From Arachidicoccus soli (lineage in GTDB: Bacteria > Bacteroidota > Bacteroidia > Chitinophagales > Chitinophagaceae), in NCBI RefSeq assembly GCF_003600625.1, contig NZ_CP032489.1:3720001-3784000 (forward strand): 64,000 nt of DNA. The letters run 5' to 3'. Made by a program: the position numbers and the translations under genes. A model generated the notes under the pieces. It did no database searches. It had not been told where the DNA came from and worked only from the letters and a program-made list of their open reading frames with translations. This document shows positions 1-7,256 of the stretch, in pieces. Within the stretch, counting starts at the first letter, position 1, and each line of letters begins with the position of its first letter.

Positions 1-269
1 GATTCTTTACCAAGTGCGATTAAGGCATTTTGCAATTCACCGCCTGCCGTAGCTGCTTCATTGGTATTGTCCGATGCCAGCGCGTTTTTTAAATGGAGGT
101 AATGCATGACAACTCCCTTTACACTTAAGCTTCCATTTTGAGTTTGCGAAGCCGGCATTTGGGCAGATTGCACAGCAGAAGTCGTTGTTTTTGCACTCGT
201 GTTTTGCGGGTTACTGCATGCAGCAAGACTGGTAGCAGTCAAAGCTGCCATTAATATGAAAAGTTTCAT
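1..269 (-). CDS. DUF3347-like lipoprotein, partial (3' end outside window)
   Basis: The reading frame starts at the ATG at 269 and runs off the left edge, so only about 89 residues are visible. The N-terminus is a lipoprotein signal peptide with lipobox SLAAC (Cys at residue 18), predicting a lipid-anchored envelope protein. After a Ser/Thr/Gln-rich linker, the segment MHYLHLKNALASDNTNEA resembles the start of the DUF3347 helical domain, which in Bacteroidota often occurs beside heavy-metal efflux genes. The neighbouring Cys-rich protein and TonB receptor fit a metal-handling setting, but that is inference. The family call rests on a short stretch and is moderate. Confidence 0.6.
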   Translation of the reverse strand, partial: MKLFILMAALTATSLAACSNPQNTSAKTTTSAVQSAQMPASQTQNGSLSVKGVVMHYLHLKNALASDNTNEAATAGGELQNALIALGKE

Positions 270-359
270 TTTAATAAGTTTTAAATTTCTATAAATAATA
301 AATAGCTAAACATTGTTTTGTTGAAGACAGGACATACCTCAGGCTGTCCATATAGAAAT

Positions 360-725
360 TTAGCTTATTTTAGGCGGTAGCCAGATAGAATAGAAACCGG
401 AAGAAAGAACAAAGCCGGGCAAGAAATGCTTTTTCTTTAGGATTTGGCAAATAAGATGTTTTATAACAATTTTGTTGGGTAATGCAACAACAATGACAGG
501 AGCACAATGGCATGAACTCTGTCCGCAATTTCCATTACAGTCATCCTTAGCATTACTTTTTGAATGATGGTTACAGCAAGTGCGATTGCTCTTTTTACAG
601 TTGCTCGCATGTTTTTCGCAACAATTCTCTACTTTGCCATTTTTATTATGACAAGCAAAAGATAGATTCGGCATCAATAGAAAACCAAAACCTATCAAAA
701 GAAGTATTATCAATTGCTTTTTCAC
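360..725 (-). CDS. Cys/His-rich small secreted protein
   Basis: This 121-residue protein has an N-terminal signal peptide (MKKQLIILLLIGFGFLLMP, then NLSFA). The mature first half is packed with Cys and His, including a CC pair, CCNHH, and a CGQSSCHC cluster, a composition typical of metal-binding proteins. The C-terminal half is hydrophobic or basic and ends in SIWLPPKIS. It lies between a DUF3347-like lipoprotein gene and a TonB-dependent receptor, all on the minus strand. A role in copper or other soft-metal handling is likely but inferred; no enzyme domain is seen. A second protein in this window (59373-59759) ends with a similar SIFKPPIV tail. Confidence 0.7.
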   Translation of the reverse strand: MKKQLIILLLIGFGFLLMPNLSFACHNKNGKVENCCEKHASNCKKSNRTCCNHHSKSNAKDDCNGNCGQSSCHCAPVIVVALPNKIVIKHLICQILKKKHFLPGFVLSSGFYSIWLPPKIS

Positions 726-1036
726 CTAATAATTCAATATTCAATGCGAAGTTAATATTTTGCCAGATTAAAGAATTATAAAATATCGATAATAGTTTAT
801 AATATTCGGTATTCTATAAGCGTGACATAATCAAAGACCATAAATTGACAATAGTAAGAAATCACGTGTATGCGCAATACGTTTTTCAGAAAATAAAAAA
901 TAAATTGCCTTAACAGCATTTCTTTCAAATCGTATTTCTTTAGTTAAATGCTACACAATTTTATTTTGCGCTCAAATAAAAGGGAGTATAGATGCTCTTT
1001 ATCTATACTCCCCATTTTGATAAAATACGCCGAATT
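726..1036. other. intergenic region, 311 bases
   Basis: The spacer between the Cys-rich gene and the TonB receptor is AT-rich and holds no credible reading frame. It contains the receptor's terminator at 982-1012. The rest presumably includes the promoter of the Cys-rich gene, but I see no convincing promoter match. Confidence 0.6.
982..1012 (-). terminator. rho-independent terminator of the TonB receptor gene
   Basis: A perfect 12-bp stem, GGGAGTATAGAT pairing with ATCTATACTCCC, encloses a 7-base loop. Read on the minus strand it lies 25 bases past the receptor stop codon and is followed by a U-rich tract. Confidence 0.85.
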
Positions 1037-3205
1037 TTAAAGTTGGAATCTTATTTCTAGGTTCGCTACTCTACCAGCTAATGGCGCATAAATTTCACTA
1101 ATTGTCGGATTATTATATGGTGGATTCACCAAAGGCCCAAATCTCGATTGACGAGTATCTGCAATGTTTTCTATATTAGCTATAATGCTAAAATGTTTAA
1201 ACATTTTTTCTGCTACTAAATCAACTGTTGAATAATCTCTTGTTCTGCTTCCATCACTTAGGTATTGTGCGCCACTGTAATACCCTTCTATGCCAGCCCT
1301 AAAATGCCCTTCCTTTTCATACACGAGTGTTAGCAAGATTTTATGTATAGGGTTCAAAGGAACCGGTTGGCTATTATTGTCAAATCGGTTTTTTGCATTT
1401 GTATAGGTATAATCTGCCACAAACTCCCAATTATCCATATCAAATTTAAAATTACTTTCCAATCCTTTAGCCAATTCCGTGCCCCCTGCATTTATCAAAT
1501 CATAAACACCTTTTTTCAAACTATCAGGCTGCGGAAAGACCGGATTGGAGATATGGGTCAAAAAGAAGTTCTGATTATAGGTAAATGAGATATCATCACC
1601 CAGTTTTGTGCTATAGTTAAAATCTAAGTTTACCCCTTTAGATTGTGTTGACTTAATAGCATTGCCTATAGGCAAAACATGGCTGAAGTCAGACTGATCC
1701 GGCAGAATATTGAATACTGTGGGAATCTGATATCCCATACCACCGCCTATTCTAGCATAGAAATCTGGACTAATTTTATATAATAATGCTACTCTAGGTA
1801 ATGGAAAATATCCAAATTCATTTTGCTTATCTGCTCTGAAACCAATCTCAGAGTGTAGTTTGTCCGTTAATTCCCAATCATCCTGTATAAAGGCACCCAG
1901 TGTGTTGAAGGAATAACTTCCAGGCATTGTGCTAAGATCCTTGTTCTGAATAAAATCATCTGTCGTAAAATTAAGCCCAACAACAGTTTTATGATTACCC
2001 CAATTTAAAAGATAAGAAGCTTCAGAGTAAGAATTCCAATCTTTACCCCCGAATGCATAATCAGGCAATGTAATTGTTCTGTTATAGTATGACAGGCTAT
2101 TCTTTAAAGTCAAGACATTGCCGTGATGAAATTGTTTGGTAAAACTTAACTGGTAGTAATTTCTCTGGGACTTATTTTGCTCTAAATAAGGATGAGCAAC
2201 ATTTGGTCGATTTTGTATGGCAAAAATGTCTCCACCGGCGCGATTATCTGAAGTGGCATTTACAGATAAACTTACAATAGTACTATCATTAAAATAATAA
2301 AACATTTTAGGATTAAAAGTAACTGTTTCAGATTCTGGCAAATCTGCAAAACCATCACGATTAATATCGTTCGCTGACTGACGGTCATAGGTTGCTAGAA
2401 GTGTTATGCCTAATTTATTTTCCCTACCACTATAAAAAGAACTGATATCTGTAGCGCCTCTTTGAGATTGGTTCATTAAAAAATCAAAATGAGGAGTAGC
2501 TTCAGGAGTCTTGGTCACAAAATTGACAAGACCAGCAATAGCATCACCACCATAAAGCGCCGATGAAGCGCCTTTAATGATCTCCACTCTTTTCAGATTT
2601 AAGGGTGGTATTTGTAATAAGCTTAGGCCGCCAGAAAAGCCTCCATACATGGGGAACCCATCCTGAAGCAGTTGCGTGTATCTTCCTTCCAGGCCCTGAA
2701 TACGTACACTCATATTTCCTGTAGTAGTTGAAGTCGGCAAAACTTGTAATCCAGAGGCTTCTCCTAATAACTCTGAAACGTTCGCGGGTGTTGAGCCTAT
2801 TTTCTCGTTTATATCATCTGCTCCTATTACTTCTACCCTAACAGGTAGATCTTTGATATAGCTATTATTTCTTGTTGAAGAAACGATTACATCCTGCAAG
2901 GCTTGTTCTTCAGGATCAAGATCAACATTGATTGTATCAATTTGATTTGGATGGATATTTACTGTAGTAGATTTTGTTTCATAACCTACAGAAGATATAT
3001 GCAATAATAATTTTCCTATCGGTATACCGGTCAGGATACCTACTCCTTGATTGTTACATGTAATACTAATATTCGAAGCAGAACTAATAATTGTTGCATT
3101 TGGAACTGGTTGCTGCGTGTCATCATTGAGCACGTGCACAACGAGCTTTTGTTGCGCAATGGCAACTTGGCTGCTTAATAAAAGCAGCATTAAGAAACAT
3201 TTCAT
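1037..3205 (-). CDS. TonB-dependent outer membrane receptor
   Basis: This 722-residue protein is an outer membrane active-transport receptor powered by TonB. A signal peptide ending AIAQQ is followed by a carboxypeptidase-regulatory-like beta-sandwich (about residues 20-100). Next comes a plug domain (about 105-230, beginning DVIVSSTRNNSYIKDLPVRV and including the plug motif ALYGGDAIAGLVN). The remainder is a 22-strand-type barrel ending in an aromatic-containing final strand (LEIRFQL). The length is short for a SusC protein, and no SusD gene follows, so it looks like a siderophore, cobalamin or metal receptor rather than a glycan importer. The substrate is unknown; the Cys-rich and DUF3347-like genes downstream suggest a metal, as an inference. 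Confidence 0.9.
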   Translation of the reverse strand: MKCFLMLLLLSSQVAIAQQKLVVHVLNDDTQQPVPNATIISSASNISITCNNQGVGILTGIPIGKLLLHISSVGYETKSTTVNIHPNQIDTINVDLDPEEQALQDVIVSSTRNNSYIKDLPVRVEVIGADDINEKIGSTPANVSELLGEASGLQVLPTSTTTGNMSVRIQGLEGRYTQLLQDGFPMYGGFSGGLSLLQIPPLNLKRVEIIKGASSALYGGDAIAGLVNFVTKTPEATPHFDFLMNQSQRGATDISSFYSGRENKLGITLLATYDRQSANDINRDGFADLPESETVTFNPKMFYYFNDSTIVSLSVNATSDNRAGGDIFAIQNRPNVAHPYLEQNKSQRNYYQLSFTKQFHHGNVLTLKNSLSYYNRTITLPDYAFGGKDWNSYSEASYLLNWGNHKTVVGLNFTTDDFIQNKDLSTMPGSYSFNTLGAFIQDDWELTDKLHSEIGFRADKQNEFGYFPLPRVALLYKISPDFYARIGGGMGYQIPTVFNILPDQSDFSHVLPIGNAIKSTQSKGVNLDFNYSTKLGDDISFTYNQNFFLTHISNPVFPQPDSLKKGVYDLINAGGTELAKGLESNFKFDMDNWEFVADYTYTNAKNRFDNNSQPVPLNPIHKILLTLVYEKEGHFRAGIEGYYSGAQYLSDGSRTRDYSTVDLVAEKMFKHFSIIANIENIADTRQSRFGPLVNPPYNNPTISEIYAPLAGRVANLEIRFQL

Positions 3206-3260
3206 TTCTTTTGGTTAAATGGTAATAATAAAATTGAGATTATTGATATTTAACCTAGTA

Positions 3261-3779
3261 TCAGATCCGAAAATTTTGATAAAGTAAATAAAGATAAACT
3301 GCTGAGGGACGATAACAGCTATATAAGTGGTTGTCGACAATAAATGCATCAGCACTAAAATACTGAGGTGTCGATTGTATTGTCCGTGTTTCCGAAGTTT
3401 CAATTAAAGAATTACAAACGTTGGAATGCGGGTCAAAGTAGGATACTAAAGTTGTTTCATTTGGATCTTTAGCATAAGACCATTCAATGGATGATAATAA
3501 AAAAAGAAAGCATCCAGTAATTAATAGCCCCCTACGAAACCAATAGTTAAAACGGTTATAGTATTTCCATCGTTTTATAAATTTTAAAGAGAAATCCCAA
3601 GGAAATTGTATCAATAAAGTGGTCAAATCCAGAAACAATATCAAGATACTTGTTAATAGGTTGCCATTTCGTCTGCGACCCGGCAAAACAATCCCCTTGA
3701 AGAGAGCCTTCATTAATGCCGCCAACTGTTTAATCAACAAAAAGCTCTTTTGTGCTACTATCTTTATGTAGTGTTTCAT
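3261..3779 (-). CDS. hypothetical small membrane protein
   Basis: I do not recognise this protein. I chose the Met at 3779 (MKHYIKIVAQ); an upstream ATG at 3794 would add five residues. The first half is basic and hydrophobic with two likely membrane segments (around LLTSILILFLDLTTLLIQF and GLLITGCFLFLLSS). The second half is a soluble tail with three Cys and many Tyr. It ends 55 bases before the TonB receptor start on the same strand, so the two could be co-transcribed. Codon use looks plausible, but without a family match it could be spurious. Confidence 0.45.
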   Translation of the reverse strand: MKHYIKIVAQKSFLLIKQLAALMKALFKGIVLPGRRRNGNLLTSILILFLDLTTLLIQFPWDFSLKFIKRWKYYNRFNYWFRRGLLITGCFLFLLSSIEWSYAKDPNETTLVSYFDPHSNVCNSLIETSETRTIQSTPQYFSADAFIVDNHLYSCYRPSAVYLYLLYQNFRI

Positions 3780-4006
3780 AAAATTGAATTGCAAAAATAA
3801 TATGCTTCATCATATATTTTTTCAATGATTAAAAAAAAATCTTATAAATTCAATTAATGGAGACTTAATTTTTTCTGCACATAAATTCCTAGCAGAATAT
3901 TTTTTCAAAAACATTCAAAATCAATAATTTACAAAAAATTCCACTCTTATGATAAGAGCTTGTTTCAGGATGCCTATATTCGTAAAAATATTTTTTTCAA
4001 ATACTA

Positions 4007-4037
4007 TTGCGATATCCACAATTTATCCTTACCTTTG
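4007..4037 (+). promoter_or_regulatory. promoter of rplU-rpmA
   Basis: TTG at 4007-4009 and TACCTTTG at 4030-4037 are separated by 20 bases, a close match to the Bacteroidota primary sigma factor promoter. The rplU ATG lies about 20 bases past the -7 element, implying a short leader. Confidence 0.8.
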
Positions 4038-4058
4038 CAGTCCTAATTTCTAAAAGTT

Positions 4059-4364
4059 ATGTTCGCAGTTGTAAAAATAGCAGGTCAACAATTTAGAGTA
4101 CAAGAAGGTGATACCTTATATGTGCCACGTTTGGCTGCCAATAACGGAGACAAAGTAGAGTTCAACGAAGTATTGTTGGTAAGTAGCGATGGAAAATTAT
4201 CTTTGGGCGCTGATGTAAAATCAATTGTAAAAGCAGAAGTGCTTAGCAATTTAATTCAAGGCGACAAAGTAATCGCTTACAAGCAAAAAAGAAGAAAAGG
4301 TTTCCGTAAGAAGCACGGACACAGAACTCATTATACAAAAATCAAAATTGACGCAATCGCGTAA
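4059..4364 (+). CDS. rplU: 50S ribosomal protein L21
   Basis: This 101-residue protein matches L21 along its whole length: MFAVVKIAGQQFRVQEGD at the N-terminus, the YKQKRRKGFRKKHGHR RNA-binding stretch, and the TKIKIDAI end. L21 binds 23S rRNA in the large subunit. It is the first gene of a two-gene operon with rpmA 41 bases downstream, the arrangement found in most bacteria, with its own promoter just upstream. Confidence 0.98.
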   Translation: MFAVVKIAGQQFRVQEGDTLYVPRLAANNGDKVEFNEVLLVSSDGKLSLGADVKSIVKAEVLSNLIQGDKVIAYKQKRRKGFRKKHGHRTHYTKIKIDAIA

Positions 4365-4405
4365 TTTTGGTTTATTAATTTTTAAAACTTTATAATTATC
4401 ATACC

Positions 4406-4678
4406 ATGGCTCACAAGAAAGGTGAAGGTAGTGTAAAAAATGGTCGCGATTCAAGAAGCAAACGTCTTGGCGTAAAAATATTTGGTGGCCAACCAGCTAT
4501 CTCAGGCAATATTATCGTTCGTCAAAGAGGTACTAGTTTCCATCCCGGTAAAAATGTTGGTTTAGGTAAAGATTTCACTTTATTTGCACTTACTGACGGT
4601 GTTGTAGAATTTAAAAAAGCTAAAGGAGATATTACTAAAGTATCTGTATTAGCTGCTCCAGCAGAAGCTACCGCTTAA
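4406..4678 (+). CDS. rpmA: 50S ribosomal protein L27
   Basis: This 90-residue protein has the L27 signature [16 protein letters not shown], followed by [11 protein letters not shown] and the [15 protein letters not shown] core. The flexible N-terminus of L27 reaches toward the peptidyl transferase centre. It begins with MAHKK directly, so no N-terminal extension of the type cleaved in Firmicutes is present. It lies downstream of rplU and ahead of a strong terminator. Confidence 0.98.
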   Translation: MAHKKGEGSVKNGRDSRSKRLGVKIFGGQPAISGNIIVRQRGTSFHPGKNVGLGKDFTLFALTDGVVEFKKAKGDITKVSVLAAPAEATA

Positions 4679-4700
4679 TCACAAAACACATTATAAAAAT

Positions 4701-4731
4701 GCTATCCGCTAATATACGGGTAGCTTTTTTT
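4701..4731 (+). terminator. rho-independent terminator of rplU-rpmA
   Basis: An 8-bp stem, GCTATCCG with CGGGTAGC (one G-T pair), has an 8-base loop and is followed by seven T residues. It lies 22 bases after the rpmA stop codon. The minus-strand methyltransferase gene ends about 30 bases further on. Confidence 0.9.
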
Positions 4732-4762
4732 GTTTCTACTAATTCAATAGATTTTCAAATTC

Positions 4763-5671
4763 CTACACTATTTTCTGCTTTTTAATTACATATATAACTG
4801 AACTATATTTTTCAGCATTATGTTGTGCTTTTTTATTAGACTGAAACCCGTTTAGGAATGATTTTATAAGGTTCTTTTTACCATTTTTATATTGTTCGCT
4901 CAACATACTTACATAATAACTATCAAATTTCATGGGTAAGCATTTCTCTACTTTAAAACCATATTGCGCTACTAAAAGCTTCATGCTCTCCGGAGAGAAA
5001 TGATACAGGTGCCTTGGCACATCATAAGCCGCCCAAAAACCTTCGTAATAAGTTGCATCAAAAGATGTATAATTAGGAACAGCAATCAAGAGCGTACCTT
5101 TGCTTTTTATTATTTTTTGGAAAACTGCAATGTAATTATGTAAATCATGTACATGTTCCAAAACATGCCACATAGTAATTACATCAAAGCTTGCCTCATC
5201 CAAAGAAAATAATTCCCCTCCATCTTGCAATTCAATATCAAAATCTCTTTTAGCATTTCTTCTTGCATCTTCATCCGGTTCCAGAGCCAGCACTTCCCAG
5301 TTTTCAGATTTCATAACAGATGCGAATGCGCCTGTTCCAGCACCAATATCCAACAAGTTACCAGTTTGCAATCCACTATATTTTTTTACTAATTCAGCTT
5401 TTTGTTTCAAAGTTCTTTTACGTACAATATGGTAAAGCCAGTTTACAATCCCTTTTCTAGTGTTGCTATGCGAAATATAAGTATCGGCTTTATAATAGGG
5501 TACTATCCCTTCTTCATCAGGGACATTTTGCGTAAAACGCAGGTTGCAATGGGCACATTGCCAAATTTCGAAGATTTCACCGGAGACAGTATAGTCTTTG
5601 GCACACAAAACTTCGCTTATATCTTTGCTTTCGCAGGCAGGACATTGGGTATATTGAATAGTATTTTTCAT
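4763..5671 (-). CDS. zinc-ribbon class I SAM-dependent methyltransferase
   Basis: This 302-residue protein begins with a zinc ribbon (C10-x2-C13 and C39-x2-C42). A Rossmann methyltransferase domain follows, with the SAM-binding motif LLDIGAGTG near residues 106-114, an acidic ribose-binding position (LALEPDEDA) and the post-motif MWHVLEHVHD. This architecture is common among methyltransferases acting on sugar nucleotides, lipids or small molecules in Bacteroidota. The true substrate cannot be read from the sequence. It is a single gene, convergent with rplU-rpmA and divergent from the DUF58 gene across a 225-base spacer. Confidence 0.85.
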   Translation of the reverse strand: MKNTIQYTQCPACESKDISEVLCAKDYTVSGEIFEIWQCAHCNLRFTQNVPDEEGIVPYYKADTYISHSNTRKGIVNWLYHIVRKRTLKQKAELVKKYSGLQTGNLLDIGAGTGAFASVMKSENWEVLALEPDEDARRNAKRDFDIELQDGGELFSLDEASFDVITMWHVLEHVHDLHNYIAVFQKIIKSKGTLLIAVPNYTSFDATYYEGFWAAYDVPRHLYHFSPESMKLLVAQYGFKVEKCLPMKFDSYYVSMLSEQYKNGKKNLIKSFLNGFQSNKKAQHNAEKYSSVIYVIKKQKIV

Positions 5672-5896
5672 GTGTTTATTTTCTATTGATTTTTAATCGC
5701 CACATGGAATTCGCCAACATAATCAACAGATTAAATATGAAAGATGTTTTTGGCTCATTTCATACAAAAGCAAAGAAACAAAGTTAATTTGATAAAGCAA
5801 TCAAGCGCCTAATGAATGCTTAGGCACAAAACACAAAATTTATCTATTTACAAACAATCTCATTCAGAATTAAACCCCTAACTTCACATACGTAAT

Positions 5897-7246
5897 ATGC
5901 AGTATAAAGTATCCATACGAAAAACACTAAAACAACTTGGGTTTTTCGCCCCCATCACTGTGTATTTCTGCCTGTTTCTTGTTGGATCCTTTATCTGTTT
6001 GGCTTGGTTAAAGGAACAACCCAAATTGCCAGGGACTCCATTTCAAGATATTTTCTCAATACTTATAAGAATCACCCTATACATCAGTTGCACTTTTTTA
6101 ATAATTGGTTTCGTGAGCGTGTTGCTTTCTTGGCTTTTCTTTCTTTTTAAAAGATACAAAAAACAAATTTCATTTCATATTACTACCAAGGAATTTGACA
6201 CCCCTTATCAACCTATTGTTCTAGCGCTAAAGCCAATCTTAAGACCTATCCTGGGATACATTAAACTTCGTTTTATATACGATAATGGCTCTTTTTCAAA
6301 AAAAATACAATTAGTAGAAGACGAGCACGCTAATTGGTTTAATAGAAATTTGAATGGATTCTACGATTGGGAGATCACAGATATAAAAGAATTTCGTATT
6401 TCGAGTGTAGTGGTATATTTCGAAGATTTTTTACAATTTTTTTCACTCACCGTTTCTTTACCAACTGCTGAAAGGTTTTACACCCCACCACAGTCACAGC
6501 CACTACAAAATTTAGAAGCAAAGCAAAGAAATACAGAAATAAAAAATAGCAGAATAGACGAAATAAGAAAAGTAGAAGGTGATTTATTTAGTTATAAAAA
6601 ATTCGAATCACACGACGACCTCCGAAGAATTGTATGGAAGATATACGCCAAAAACAAAGAACTAGTTATTCGTTCGCCGGAAATATTGGAGCCTTATGCT
6701 TCTCACCTTTACTTATACGTTTCTTTTTTCTCGAAGTTTTTAAATAATCACACAGAAGTTATTAATAATGCTATGCTCAACTTTTATAAAAACAAAGTGT
6801 GGAGCATCTATAGAAACCTAGTACTCCAGAACAACGATGTTAGATGGGCTTCTGATCAACCGGAAAAATCCATTTCATTTTCTGTGAATCCAAGTAAGGA
6901 AGAAGAAATAAAACATTTAATAGCGGTAAGCGAATGGCAAGACAATATAGATTTACTTAATTTTGTACAACCGCAAAAAGCAGCGATTGTAGTAATATCC
7001 TCGCTCACAGATATCAAACAGCTAAAACAATTAATAGCCTGGCATAAAAATGAAATTAATTTTTTATTTGTTCCTATTTCTAACCAATTTAAAAGGCAAG
7101 GGATTAGAAGTTGGATCACTTGGTTTTTTCTAGAGCAGGAGAAAAACAAAAAAGCGAAAAATAGAATGGCATGGACCTTTTATCCGCTGAGGAGAGAGAT
7201 ACTCCGCAACGAAAAAGAATTAAGAAAAATATTGAAAAGTGTGTAA
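5897..7246 (+). CDS. DUF58 domain membrane protein
   Basis: This 449-residue protein has two N-terminal membrane segments (about residues 14-38 and 51-80), then a soluble part with the DUF58 signature near residues 220-260: EGDLFSYKKFESHDDLRRI followed by VWKIYAKNKELVIR. DUF58 proteins are almost always encoded with MoxR ATPases and transglutaminase-like membrane proteins, as here. The exact function is unknown; a role in envelope protein maturation or stress is proposed for related systems. It is the first gene of a four-gene operon, 10 bases before the transglutaminase gene. Confidence 0.88.
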   Translation: MQYKVSIRKTLKQLGFFAPITVYFCLFLVGSFICLAWLKEQPKLPGTPFQDIFSILIRITLYISCTFLIIGFVSVLLSWLFFLFKRYKKQISFHITTKEFDTPYQPIVLALKPILRPILGYIKLRFIYDNGSFSKKIQLVEDEHANWFNRNLNGFYDWEITDIKEFRISSVVVYFEDFLQFFSLTVSLPTAERFYTPPQSQPLQNLEAKQRNTEIKNSRIDEIRKVEGDLFSYKKFESHDDLRRIVWKIYAKNKELVIRSPEILEPYASHLYLYVSFFSKFLNNHTEVINNAMLNFYKNKVWSIYRNLVLQNNDVRWASDQPEKSISFSVNPSKEEEIKHLIAVSEWQDNIDLLNFVQPQKAAIVVISSLTDIKQLKQLIAWHKNEINFLFVPISNQFKRQGIRSWITWFFLEQEKNKKAKNRMAWTFYPLRREILRNEKELRKILKSV

Positions 7247-7256
7247 CAAAGTTTAG

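Noticed and set aside
1037-3205. SusC-type glycan receptor
   Set aside because: The protein is about 300 residues shorter than SusC proteins and no SusD gene follows, so a small-ligand TonB receptor is a better call.
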